Assembly: GCA_040954595.2 (NCBI GenBank)
Contig: CM082582.2
Span: 3,472,001-3,536,000 of the forward strand
DNA: 64,000 nucleotides
Direction: 5' to 3'
Source: Balanoglossus misakiensis
Taxonomy: Eukaryota; Hemichordata
A program made the position numbers and the translations under genes. How positions within the stretch are numbered: the first letter of the stretch is position 1; every line of letters begins with the position of its first letter. Below are positions 12,905 through 25,248 of this stretch, piece after piece. The notes below the pieces were generated by a model, which saw only the letters and a list, made by a program, of their open reading frames with translations, searched no databases and was not told the DNA's origin.

Positions 12905-15900
12905 TCACTCCTCAACTTCCTGAACGTTTGTCGCCACGGGCAAGAATATGTGCTGGGTGTGTTCAATGCTGCATCGACACAGCGGGCACTCGTCGCAACA
13001 CGAAGCACACACCCCGCAGCACACCAAGTGACCGCACGGACAGAATGCCGTACTGATATCCGCATCCATGCACACTTTACAGAGCATCGAGTCCTGGATC
13101 TTGCGCAGTTTCTCCCGAAGCTGTTTCGAGTCCAGCGAGTCCATGCTGTCACTGAAACTTCGATCGCGCAGAGAAGTCCTGGACGCACTGAGCGAAGGAG
13201 TTGACGGTAACGAGATTGCTTTCCCAGTTGAGTAAATAAGTCGTCTTGCATGGTCGTACACTTCACGACAAGTCCGCTGTATGTCAAACACATACTTCTT
13301 TCCAAGGTCCGATTTGTCGTTGAATAATGCCACAATTGTTCCGCGGAAGTCTCGACTGCACTGTGTTCTGACTGCGGGACGCACAGTTTCACATCTGTAA
13401 AATGCATGCTTCTCAGTGATGGCCCGGTACAGTCCTTCTGCTGCTTTGGTCGTCACTAGTTTGAATCCCAGCATGATGGTCTCTCCAGTTGGGCCCATTA
13501 TGGTCAGGAAGAAGCACTTGTTTGTGTGCGTTGCCATCTTGATCAACCCATAACTGATACTGCAATGAAAAAAACAGGTCATTGTCAATGACATAGTCCC
13601 CAGAGTAAGTTGATTTACCAATTCCTCTTATCTATACTCTGGCTGCATTGATATACCCTAAGGGTGCCAGGTATGAGACCATACTCATGGTTCAATAATT
13701 GTGAATTGTTGGAGTAATGGCTCTAGATGGATAGATGGACAACTATCTTTTTGTCTCCCAGAATTCATCACACCATGATGGCTACTGATGTGTACAAACA
13801 CCCCCTCCCCAGTTATCAGCTATGAACCATATCATTGCAGTTTAAAGGAATCAAATCAATGAAATTACGTCATAAAAATGTAAACCTCCTTCCTATATCT
13901 GCTTTAATCCCTATTAGACACAATTATCGACTAATGTCACTCCACCAAATAAAAGACATTGTTAGGCCCGATACGGTTTGTATGGTTGTTCTATATATGT
14001 TAAAGTTAATACTTTCCGTTTTAAGGAGTTCTGAGGAATTTTTCCACTGTTTTCATTGGTGTTTGAGATCAACACAGCTTAATGCTCATGCAACAAAAGA
14101 GACGTATATTTGTAACCTGAAGAATTCAGCCTAGAATCTTACCTCTGTACAAAGGAATAGTCAGTGTCATATATTGTCACTCCGTCTGGTCCAACACCCA
14201 ACTTCAGTGCTTGGTCGGCATTATTTCTGACTTCATAGTATTCCATGCCAAAGTTATCGCATGCAGACGCTTCCTGTAAGACACGGTACTCTGCCGATGA
14301 CTTTGACATCCCCCGAAGATTTTTGTGTTCCATGACAACACTGTTGAGGAAGGTCTTTGACCACTGAGGGATGAAGTTGGGATAGAAGTTGTACTGTGAT
14401 GTTTCTTTCACATAGTCGCCACTCTCAGCTTGCGCTATAAGGGAGCATAATTTGGCACTTTGTGCAGCCGTGGCATTCAGTATCCCTGCTCCAAAGTCCT
14501 TCTTGACTTGAAGGTAGAAGATGTGCCTGTACAGAAGAAATAAACATAAGCTGTAAGTATTCATTCTCAATGTTCATATGCATGTTTTGAAAATGCATTA
14601 ATGAGTCACTAGGTTTACTATGCAGAGAAAAGCATGAACAGTAAAAACATGCCATTCACAATGGCTTTGGTTTGTCTGTGCTTTCACTCAATCTGCCACT
14701 TTGAACTTTGATAGGTCAGAGGTCACAAAGCACTGTAAATTTTATGCAGGCCCTAATTGTACAGTGCAAGATCAAATGTGGACACAGACCAATTCGATTC
14801 CCAAGTGAGGATTAATCTACACGTGTATACTATTGGACCCAGACAGATTTGGATGATGTGAACATGGCATTAGAGGCATTCATTGACAACATATTCACAC
14901 CTACAGCTGCCATTCTATGAAAGACACCCTGCTTCACCAGTCTAGCATCAACCCCTTTCACCACCATGGTTTGGTCCAAATCCATGGTTATTTATGGGGA
15001 ATTCAGTTGGACCTCTCTACAGAGGGAACTTGGGTGAAAGGGTTAAGCTTGTCATGAAGTCATGGTTGTGTAGTGTTGAAAAATCAACACTTGCTTTTGT
15101 TGGTTTCCAAAGCATGCACCAAAGTCTTCTGAATTCCAATATCAAAATTTGCCAAATTATTGCAACTCAAATCCCACTAGTCACTCCTTTCAATGTGAGG
15201 CCACAAAAAGTGCACTCAAAGCCATAAATGAAGTTTCTCAAAATCCTTTAGTGGTACCTCAGCTCTTTTACATTAACCCTTTTACTGCTCTGGTTCAGTC
15301 CAAACCCATTGTTTTCTATGGTAAGGTTGGACCTTTAAAGAGGGAACTGGGGGTGAAAGGGTTAATATTCTTGTATCACTATTATCAGTGCAATAAGGTT
15401 GTATCTAAATATTTTCATATTTTTGCAGGAGAGCCAAAAGTCTAATGTACATGTATGTAAATACTAAACGGCAAGTTCCTCCATTAAGAAATGTTGTCTT
15501 TTAGGAAAGCAGTTTGTCAGGTCTGAATATTTATATTACAGCCATTACTTCAAAATAAATGTTCTAGAACCCGTGTTACAAAATTTGGACAAATGCTGAT
15601 ACGGCCTTATTGCACAGATATGTTGGCCTCGCTCTCTCATTAGAGCATTATGGGACTGTCCAAACATAACTGTCAAACAAATGTCCTAAATGCTTTTGCT
15701 TGTTTGTTTTACTGGCAGAATCACTGCATATTCCCTTTCCAAGGACTTCACAACAGTGAAAAAGCCTTCACAGTGTATTATATTTAAATTCATTACGTAA
15801 GAATTCAGGTTAGTTTATTGATTCAAGAGGCTGAAACATGCACGACTTACAAATATTGTTTTGTGATATAAATGAGCCATTGTTAAAAGTCCTTGATTAT

Positions 15901-18900
15901 GTGCCAACATTGTTGTTTTCAAGGTTTTTCGAGGGTATTTATGGATATATGCCTAAAACTTTTAACCATCAATTATGCAGCTACAGCACAAATACAACTC
16001 AAGTCCTAACATACAAACAGCTGGGAATGTTAAAGCAAGCAAGTGCTTAGTCGACAATGTAAGCAAAATGTAGACAGTTAATCAAAACACTGCTGGTGTT
16101 TCAGAGCCTAACAAAGCATAAGCGGTGGTCACTGAAAAACAACGAACCAGTTGAAGAAACCAAACAAAGTCATAGATTTTGTCAAATGATATGTCACGCC
16201 TAGTCTTTAGTTTGTGGAATTATTAGTGTGTGATTTTTGATTGCCTTACAGTTGTGTTAACCAATTTGTCCTGCATGCTGGTGGGTACCACCATTGATGT
16301 CACCATTTCTCATCAAGTTTTGTTATAAAGGCTTTAATTGGAAAATACACTTGCTGTTCATGCATATCAAATACTGTTGTTGTGTTTACCAGATTGCATT
16401 CATTTCACATACATGTAGAAGTACGAAACAGTCCACACGAGTGAAAGTTATTTTCAAACCTCAATGCTGTAATGGGGGAAACTAAGTTTACCAGCCAGGC
16501 CATGAAAATACATGTACTTCAAACTTCCCACAAACTTAGAATAAAAAAAACTTGCCGTTTGGTTTATTAAATCAGATTTCTGAAGAAAAAAAATTCCCTT
16601 TTTAGCGAAAACATATGAAAAATGCCATTTAGGCACTCCAGTATGACATCAACTGGTCGTACAACAATTTGAGACATCAAAGTCAACCATGAGGAAGATG
16701 ACCTTTCACCCTTATGTTTTCTCCAAATCTGGGCATCCTGTCACGCTTAGCATCTGCAAGGAGTATTCCATTCAAACAAACACAGGAAGTTATGGCCTCA
16801 GAAATGTGCATGCTGCCCTACGACAAACTGTACAGCAAAAAAAAAAAAAACTGCCTCTTTTTGAGTGCAATCATGACAATGTTCTTCCTTTTATTTAATC
16901 ACACCAAATGAAAAAGTAGCAAGTTATGAATTGATAACTGGTGATAAAGCATCAAACGAGATCAACAGCCAGTTTTCATGACCTGACACAATGTGCTGTA
17001 TTACCAATATGAACAATTGCGACTATTTCTCTGTCACATACTCAACTATTATCACAGCCTAACCCACAACATTATGCTCTAGTAACCATGGCTTGCATAA
17101 ATTAAGAGGCTGTCAGCCAATCACCACACTTTATTTGTGGCATTGTTGCTCTGGTAGCAGGTACAATATAATCTGACATAATTACTTCATTTTGGTATAA
17201 AAAAAGAAGTGAACTTGGCTTACTGGTTTTGAGACTTCACTAATTTGCTGTCAATAAATAACTTTATTGTTACTGTTTTGGTAAACCATTATTTCATATC
17301 TAAATAAAGATTTTTAGTTTTGATGATCAGTGTTGCTTCATATCTATATAGAACGATTTTAAATGAGCTCCTTTTTCCTTACTTTGTCAAATGATACAGA
17401 GGTAAATTTGATTTTTTTTAAAGTGTCATATTTCAGTCATGCTGAAATGTAGAAAGCTGCATATCAAGTAATTTGCATAATAATAGTCAGCAAGCATGCC
17501 CTAAAATGCGACCTTATGTAGATAAGGGTAATGTATGCCGTAGAAGCCACACCTGGTTTTCAGGTCCAATCACAGCGATGTCAACAATGTTTGAGCCCAA
17601 TTCACGCCATACATCATTTTCCATTGCGATGATTAGTGTATACCTTAAAATTTGTCATATAAGGGTGAGTGTATCTTTGACTTTGCAGTTTGTCCATTGT
17701 AACTTTTTGGCTTCATTGTGTTTGGGGCATTCACTGAATGCTTCAGTTGGCAGATGTATGCTGACGGCAGCAGTTTTTATAGCTCCATGAATCTGGCATG
17801 AACGCACAGGTATCAGAAGTTTTTGTTTACAAAAACAAACAGTTGCCTGTTGGACGTCCAAGTCCAAAGGTTCATAGATAAGTATTGATCCCTGCAGGCA
17901 TGCTCCAGTGGTATTGGAAAGCTGGAGAAATTCAAACTGCACAGCATCTATGTATTTTGATCCATTCTCTCTCATTTATAGAAAACAGGTTATTGTACAA
18001 AACATAGTCCGCGCTGGATTAACAGATTACAAAAAAAAACATTAAAAGAAATCATAGTGGAATGAACTCCATCAAGGCATGTCTACAAAATACCCAAGAA
18101 AATATCAGTGTTAATAAAACCATTGGTAGCCATGTTGAATCACATTGCAACACAAATTAACATACATACGCACACCATCGTGCATTGTTCTTGTATCACG
18201 TAGATATGGAATCAGACCTTTTGAGATATGGCTGTGGACATGATAAACTGTCACAAAATTGGCACATGTTGGCTGTTTGTACATTGGTCTTGTACCAAGT
18301 TTGAGTTGAATTCTGTTCAGTGCACAATTTGTATGCAAACTATGAATGATGGAAGGAATTGTATCAACCATCACTGCAAAAACAGAGAAATGCCAATCAC
18401 AAAATCAGAAGTTTGAAAGTCATTATTTATTGTTGGCTATAAGACCAACAATCTTTTTTTGGCTGCAAACGTCTGCACAGAAGGTGCTTGTCAGGATCGA
18501 ACGATTTGAAAACAAAAAGGCCTTGACAACAGCTGTACAGCAATTTGCATCCCCCCCCCCCAGTGCACAGTGATTGTCCTCAGGTGAACACAGTTGAGGG
18601 TGTGTTTAGCCAAACAGCTATTTGTATGATTGAGTGCATGAACATTTATAACAATGATTTCATTACAAAGAAACTAAATCCAACAAAGCTTCATATGTAT
18701 CAGCTAAAACAATGGCTTGTCTATATTAATTCATTTGCATATCTCCTTTTCTTATCCCTTAACATTTGTTTACCTAACTGTACATAGACAACTATTTGCT
18801 TTCTGGCCATGACATAACCATAAACCTGGTGGAAAATACACCCAGTGCAATGAAACACAGGCATTCCTTGAGGTGCATGCAATGCCAATCATTTCATCAG

Positions 18901-20343
18901 AACCTTACTGGGAAACTAGACAGCTGATCACCACCTCATACGAATTCTCAAGTAACTTGTAATAACATTTTATGTTCATGCTCGAAATCTACCATTTAAT
19001 TTCAAAGAATATGACCAAGAGTTTTAATTGAAATTTGTATTGCTACTCAGGAATATTACTGGATGGGGAAGTGCTAGGTTGGATTTCATACAAGTCCATA
19101 ATGCAGGCGCCACACAGGAGTTGATTTGCAAGTATGGCCTACATACAACCAATGACCCTCAAAACAGTTATAATGAAAGTATAATATACGTACTCGCGGT
19201 TTTCCCCTTTGACTAGTGAGAATTGTAAAGAGTCTCTAAAGATATTCTTTAGCATTAGTCAACTGAGGTAGTCAATTCAACTAGAGACGGGGAACCCCGA
19301 ACTCGCTGTGCAACGTCACTTCTATTTCTGTGCTGTCAGTGTCACCTAACAAACTGAGTAATGACGTACCCAAACCTAAGGAAAGCATACCCCGCAAACG
19401 AGATAATGCTAGATGGGGTGAAACTGCCATTGTTTAAGTCAAAAACTGAAACGAAACGGCGAAAATATGAGCAATATCTTTGCCCACGCCAAAGGCTTCA
19501 TCGCCTATGCAATTTCTCATTCGGTTGCGTCCGCCCGCCTACGCACGTCCGCTGGTGGGGTGACTCGCTCGGCATTGTCTCAAATATTTCGCAATCACCG
19601 AAACTCCACAGGCCCCTAAAAACGCCGTCACGCCTAAATATTCCGTATAAAGTGAAAATTGTAGATACTACCATAGGACACACTTACCTGGCCGATTCTT
19701 GAAGAATCAGATGAGGCTGAACAAAGAATTTCACTCTGAGATGCAATCGACATGGCGAAGATCCAGTCAGCTGACAAGTGAGCGGGTTCCGAAGATTTAG
19801 CCATAGCGTTTCACCCTTCTTGCCCGTGTACGTGAGCCCAAAATAGTCAACTTCAAGTATATTCATTTTGCGACAAACCTGTTAAACGAGAGAGAGAAGG
19901 AGTGAATGAAACATTTGGCGATATCGATATCCTAAATTCTGCTGTGCTTAGAAACCAGGACGCCATTGTTCACAAGTGAGATCGACCCAGCTGCTCGTCA
20001 AACCAGCTGATCTAAGCGATCAGCTGATGTAGCTGAGAGGTATATAGGGCAGAGTTTCGACGAAATAAAAACGACTCACGCTATTACAGAGGGTTAAATG
20101 AAAGGTTTTGCATTCACGCGTGTTTTATTTTCTAGAGGATCTCGAGAAGAAAATCATTTCTATAACCAAATCTCAGGAAAAGGCCCCTGACAACCCCAGA
20201 AGGGGTATTTAACCAGTCAAAATTTCAAAGCCACAAAGAAATGATAGGCACCTTACCTGATCGAGACATTCTTGTCCGGGTGCTTTCGGGTTTGCATCTA
20301 CCTCAATTACTACAGAGTCCGGTAGAGAAACTAAAACCATCAT
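12905..20343 (-). CDS. MYLIP: E3 ubiquitin-protein ligase MYLIP/IDOL (FERM-RING)
   Basis: Four coding exons read on the minus strand: 20257-20343, 19688-19878, 14143-14526 and 12905-13559. Each has GT donor and AG acceptor, and together they give 438 aa (vertebrate MYLIP is about 445). Exon 1 encodes 29 residues, exactly matching the length before the first junction of the vertebrate protein. Exons 1-4 cover a FERM domain ([31 protein letters not shown], then [15 protein letters not shown]). A basic/serine linker leads to a C-terminal C3HC4 RING (C381, C384, C396, H398, C402, C405, C412, C415). In vertebrates this ligase ubiquitinates itself, LDLR-family receptors and myosin regulatory light chain; the FERM domain binds the receptor tail. 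The ATG is doubled (20338-20343); the first gives the matching length. Intron 2 is about 5.2 kb. I see no frame break. Confidence 0.95.
14948..15046. mobile_element. Short TTAA MITE with CCCTTTCACC ends, copy 1
   Basis: A 99-bp element: left end TCAACCCCTTTCACCACC (one change from TTAA), right end GGGTGAAAGGGTTAA. The interior carries GGTCCAAA and a GTTGGACCTCT...AGAGGGAACT block shared with the copies at 15273-15365 and 28207-28300. Ends and TTAA suggest a piggyBac-mobilised miniature element. Confidence 0.75.
15273..15365. mobile_element. Short TTAA MITE with CCCTTTCACC ends, copy 2
   Basis: A 93-bp element flanked by intact TTAA on both sides (15273-15276, 15362-15365), with ends AACCCTTTTACTGC and GGGGTGAAAGGGTT. 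It lies about 230 bp from copy 1 in the same orientation and intron. Confidence 0.8.
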
Positions 20344-21682
20344 TTCGGCAGAAGGCAGGGAACGCTTGAAACTAAAAGAGATGGTGATAAAATGAACCAG
20401 AACTGAAATATTCCAGGGTAAAATGCATCAGCTACATGTGTGCGTGCATCCGCTACGGCAGAGTGAGCACCCAGGCGAATGTTGCAACGGTAGGACAAGC
20501 GGAATAAAGATTAATATGGTAGGGGTGGGCTGCACTCAACATATGCGGGTAGATCGGTGTTAGCTTTACAGTTACCCTCGAAGGTATAAAAATTACCTTT
20601 CACAGCGTAGATAATATCTTCTATTTCGAAGTTCTGGGCAAACAGATCACGATAACCTCCCTTATCATGGCCCGAAAAATGACCACATAACCTTCAAAGA
20701 TAAATGGTATGAGTTACTCAAAAACACCCATACTGTAGTCACGTGGATTACATCATGCCTAGCCAATCAGGAATCACTCTGTGACCCTTGGGAGGTTAAG
20801 AGGCGGAGATATTGAATTGATTATCTGACGTCATAAAAGTTGTTTACGCGAAACTGTTGCCGAAAGACTCGGTTATTTCTTCTTTTAAGCGACAAAATAT
20901 GAGAACTGGTATCATATTTTGGATATTTTACGTTTGATCACTCATAGGATAATGTACGGTCCGGGTTTTTTCGGGAATATAAGACGTTTTGTGTGCAAGT
21001 TGGGCGTTTAAACTTGGCAGTTGTTTTTTCCGCACTGGGGAAATTACCCATTGTGTGCAAATGAGCTGTCTGTCAATCAAACATACGGAAAGTTGGCCTG
21101 GGCGATTCCATTCAAACCGCCCTAGATATGAGCTTTACGTTTTATCATTTGAGAAGTTATAATCAAATCAAATTTGACATCGTGCAGGGGGAAATGCCAA
21201 GCAGGTGTCAGAACAGTGACGTGTAGCATGTCAACGCATTGTTCTGCAGATGACAGAGTCTTGTTTATAAACATCCGAAGACTTGTTCCAAAAAAACTGA
21301 CTCTTCAGCATGTTGAGTGAGTGCACATATAACAGGCAATGTTTGCAAGTTGAGCTCTGTGCACAAACAGCCAAGGTCAAATCGAAAACAATAACAAGTT
21401 GTAATGTACACAGCTTGACCACTGACTAGACATCCGTCCGATATCTGAAAGATTTGCTTTGCAGTGGAATTGTTTTAACTAACGTTTCCACAGATTTTTC
21501 AACCTCTTAAACAGACGAAGTCTTTTCCCAGCCATAATTTTATAACTCGTCACTGTAATGTTTTGTCGATTTCTAATTAGTAGGCCTACACATGGCCTAC
21601 ACAAATACCAGTCCTTGAGGTCAAAGTTTACAAAGGTTAAATAACATGTAAATAAGTACATGTAAACAAACACAAAATACTG

Positions 21683-21727
21683 TACATACATACATACACA
21701 CACACCACACACACACACACACACACA
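21683..21727. repeat. AC/CATA microsatellite
   Basis: CATACATACATA runs into a mostly perfect AC dinucleotide tract, broken once. Confidence 0.9.
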
Positions 21728-22693
21728 GTGACGCGGATGACGCGACGCAGAAGCGCGAGGGGTTACACCTTTTCATGCAAATAACTTGGGGAGGGTCACT
21801 ATTTCTCGTGCACTGAGTTTTGGAAGAAAAAACAAACCCATCAGACCCCCCCCCCCCTCCCCTCCCATATCACAATTCCGGCCCGACCTGGGCTCTACCG
21901 TTGTTGCAAACTATGGCATCTAGTTTCTGTCATTAAACTGTGTTTGCTATTTGGGTTATCTGGGGAGATATCGTTTGAAGTATGACAAAATGAAGTTTTC
22001 GTGTGTGTTGACGCGTTCATCACGAATATGCTTTTGTGCAGCAGTATCTTCAGTGAGCACACAATGACCCCTGGATTTTCCCTGTTTTGCATGTTATGCC
22101 TTATGATGCAGTGCGTCGAGGGACTTGGGCGTCATCGTTCAGCGCCCCGGTCTGAATTCTCGTCAGTTTTGGGAATCGGGACCAGACCTGTACAACTGGT
22201 TGGAGATCGATCGCTGCATGCTAACCATCGCATCGAGTTGTGACGCCCCCCCCCCCCCCTGACGCTTCTCTTTCAGACTTGCGAACGACTGGTTGACGAC
22301 GCTGTACCGTTATGTTGGTAGTGAGGATATTACATGTACTTCTAAGATCCTTGCTTATCTTTATTTGACCTTTGCCTTTTCGTAACGCTTCTGCATAATC
22401 TATTGTCAAACTTGTGAAAAACAATGCCACGTGGACTTGTCAGGCTTTCTTACAGCACTTTCGGGGGGGGGGCAGACACGCTTTTCATGATTTTACCATA
22501 GTGTAGCTCAGAACGAGACAATCCCAAATATGTAAAAAGAAGAGTGAAACTTTGTAAAATGAACTTCTCACTTGCAGTGTCACCTATCGGCAATCATCAT
22601 ACTAATATGTATAGATGGTACTCTCACTGTTTATCTGCCTACTACCACACGTCCTTACTAAATTCAAACCTACCTGGACTATAGCGGGCGCAT

Positions 22694-22777
22694 CTGGTCC
22701 CCTGCCCCATTCCGCCGCTGGATGCGCATGGCGGCATGCTGCAACAGAAGGAATTGTGCAGGGGACCAGACTAATAT
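22694..22777. repeat. Hairpin repeat with CTGGTCCCCTGC ends
   Basis: Left arm CTGGTCCCCTGCCCCA, right arm TGTGCAGGGGACCAG. The motif GGTCCCCTGCCCCA...CCGCTGG-TGCGC recurs at about 40588-40622, so this is a dispersed repeat, possibly the end of a larger transposon. Confidence 0.55.
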
Positions 22778-24200
22778 AGATAGTGGACCATGCTCCTTGA
22801 TTTGCCTAAGTCAACTAAAGACTTATGCATTATTTTTTAACACCGGGTGATTGACAAAGAGTGGTATTCTCTGGGAAATATAGCATCTTACACGGTTGTC
22901 TCTTGACAAGTTCTCTTTCATTCCTAGCTACCGTTGCATATTGGTTAATTTTGCTTTGAATGGATCGCATAAGCTTGATATTGTTCTTTGGTCAAATTTC
23001 CCCCCAATCACTTCTGAATAGAGTTTTTGATAAGTATTTTATACTTAACTAGCTGCCTTGCCTAAGCCTTGCAAGGTATCACTGTATTTTCCAGCATTCA
23101 GTGGTTATAGGTTCGTACCCACTGTCATGTAATTGGAAATATGAGTGTGCGTCAATATGTAGAAATGCAATCATCCTTGCCTTTTTATTGGTTCATGGTA
23201 ATTGAAATGTGTATGTACTTCATGCTTGCCAACATAAATCACAACAAATCTTTGTTTCAGAGTTTGCTTTCTAATAACCTACCGCATTACACTCAGGGTT
23301 AAGGATGTACGTTCAGTAAAATTGAAAGTATTGTCATTTTTGTTAATTGTGGATTTTCGGATTCTCCTTTGTATGTATAATGAAAATCCGCAATAAAATA
23401 TAGGGGTCACCGCACTTGTTTTTGAAATACTGAACCATGAATTTAGTCGATAATAGAAGACAGCACAGCACTTAGACAGTACAGTACAACCACGTGTTTA
23501 TGGCAAAACTGTACAAAGACACGCATACATACTCCACTAAACAAAGCCCAACAATCTTATTTGAGAGTAACCATGACAAAGACGACTATGACCTGACGTT
23601 GGTATTAACTGTAGAAGTGCCGAGACACTCCCTCTGGGATTCAGGTAGTCTCACTCCGCACGGGCCAACAGACAACCGAATGACGACTATATGCAGTGCT
23701 CTCGAGTAACACTGAGCTGGTCCAACCTGTTCAATCTCCTCTTCTTCCCACCTTTGTTAACATTTTACCTGCCTCAGTCAAAATGTCCCCCTTTAAACAG
23801 CCCAAATCATTTGTCTGTGAAAGAGTGAGTTGGAATGAATATACCGGCAACGAGGGAAATGCCAGGCCAGCCTCCACGAGAGTACACAGAGAGAGATAGG
23901 GGTGGGGTGGAAAGCAATAGTTAAACAACCACTCAACGAATGCATGGAAAAGATTACTACCTAACACCACAATTTGAAGATGACATCAGGAATCGTGCGT
24001 CATTAACACCGCAATTTGGTTATAGCTGAATAGCTGCTAAATATCACGAGTTAGAGCTATAAAGTTCAGTTTTTACGGCCCAGGGGCCGGCAAAATCCAA
24101 GGGGGTCACTTAAATTTTGAAATCCAAAAGGTGGGGGGAGGTAATCTTTTTTTTCGAAACGTTTAGGGGGTCACATACTTTTGACCCCCCCCCCCCCGAC

Positions 24201-24461
24201 GTTTGCTTTTGAGTCCACTAAAATGCAGGTTCGAGCCCTTTATTTTATAAAATTTTCTAATGTTAGAGGGGGACACCCCCTCCCACACTCTTCAGAGTCT
24301 TCGCAACATTTCTAGTGTACCAGGGCAGAGTTCTTGCCATCCCACTCCATCGATGCTAACTTTGAGTTGCAAAAGTAAAATTTGTCCTCCCCAACATTGA
24401 GTTAGTTTGCTTTTGGGTTCATTAAAATGCAACTTGGAGTTCCGTATTTTACAAAATTTTC
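24201..24461. repeat. Pair of diverged 57-bp direct repeats
   Basis: 24201-24257 and 24405-24461 both read GTTTGCTTTTG then TTCATTAAAATGCA-like sequence and end TTTTATAAAATTTTC or TTTTACAAAATTTTC. They are spaced 204 bp apart, with about 80 percent identity by eye. Confidence 0.6.
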
Positions 24462-25117
24462 ACCCCTCCACTTCTCTTGTTTTACCAATTCTGCCCAGTA
24501 TTGTATTGACTTGTCATTTTAATTTATTCATAAATTTATTTATTGCAACACTATACTATTACACACCTCAATTATAAATTTCGAGCAGGCTCTTGGAAGC
24601 AAGCTTTTTTTCCCTCTACAAGTAGTTGTGGTATTTCTTTGGCTGTCAAAGGGGATCATCATTTTTGGGCCCTGGGTGAAGGGAGGGGTCTGCCTCGGAT
24701 TTTGAAAACCGATGAAACAAACTTCCCGACTCTCTAGCTGTAAGAACTGAACAGTCCCTTAGCTCAGCAGCAGCTGAATATCTGAACGTTGGCTATTCTG
24801 GCAATCAAACAATCCCGCACCCTGGCACCATTGTGGTCATTTGGCGGCCCCACCCCCTATCCCCACTGAGACCTCGCTCACATTGCTCGGCCCAGCGCCC
24901 AGCAGCTACGCCTGAGCCCCAGTTAGCTGCAATAATGGTAGCAGTTGATAACTTTCTGACTGTGTCCGCAACCCTTACCGAACATACAATCAGAAAGTAA
25001 TCAGAAAGTGAAAACAGACACCCTCCGCTGCAGCTGGGGCCCCATATCGTACGACATTCACCAGACGCAGAGCGATCGTACGATCGTGTAGCAACAGCGC
25101 CCCCAAGCCCTACAAAG

Positions 25118-25203
25118 TGACGTCACGGACATCCGGGTACTGGCAACTCCGTTTCCAAAACAACGTTTGCCATCTTGTTGTCAAGTCCGTGCGAGTTGGT
25201 AAC
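25118..25203 (+). promoter_or_regulatory. Probable GAS8 promoter-proximal region
   Basis: Just upstream of the GAS8 start codon lie a consensus CRE, TGACGTCA (25118-25125), and half-sites resembling RFX X-boxes: GGCAAC (25142-25147) and GGTAAC (25198-25203). RFX factors drive many ciliary genes, so these fit a DRC4 gene, but no full X-box palindrome is present and six-base half-sites are weak evidence. Confidence 0.3.
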
Positions 25204-25248
25204 CATTAGCTTATATACAGACAGTGGTGATTGCGGTTCAGAAACAAA

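Larger units (their letters stand above)
14527..19687. other. MYLIP intron 2, repeat-bearing
   Basis: A 5.2-kb intron with two copies of a 93-99-bp TTAA element (14948-15046, 15273-15365), a C11 run at 18551-18561 and an A-run near 16839-16852. Open frames of about 105 codons on both strands near 17473-17975 have no recognisable domain and no convincing splice partners. I see no nested gene. Confidence 0.5.
20344..25117. other. Spacer between divergent MYLIP and GAS8 genes
   Basis: MYLIP is transcribed leftward from about 20.4 kb and GAS8 rightward from about 25.2 kb. Between them are an AC microsatellite (about 21693-21726), C/G runs at 21846-21857, 22246-22259, 22463-22472 and 24185-24197, a hairpin repeat at 22694-22777 and a 57-bp direct repeat pair at 24201-24257 and 24405-24461. 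No gene is recognised. Confidence 0.45.

Noticed and set aside
12859-13407. 182-codon open frame on the minus strand overlapping MYLIP
   Set aside because: Out-of-frame shadow of MYLIP exon 4, which has the FERM and RING motifs and matching splice sites.
22001-22243. 80-codon open frame starting with a hydrophobic, signal-peptide-like stretch
   Set aside because: It runs up to a poly-C tract, has no splice support and no recognisable domain.
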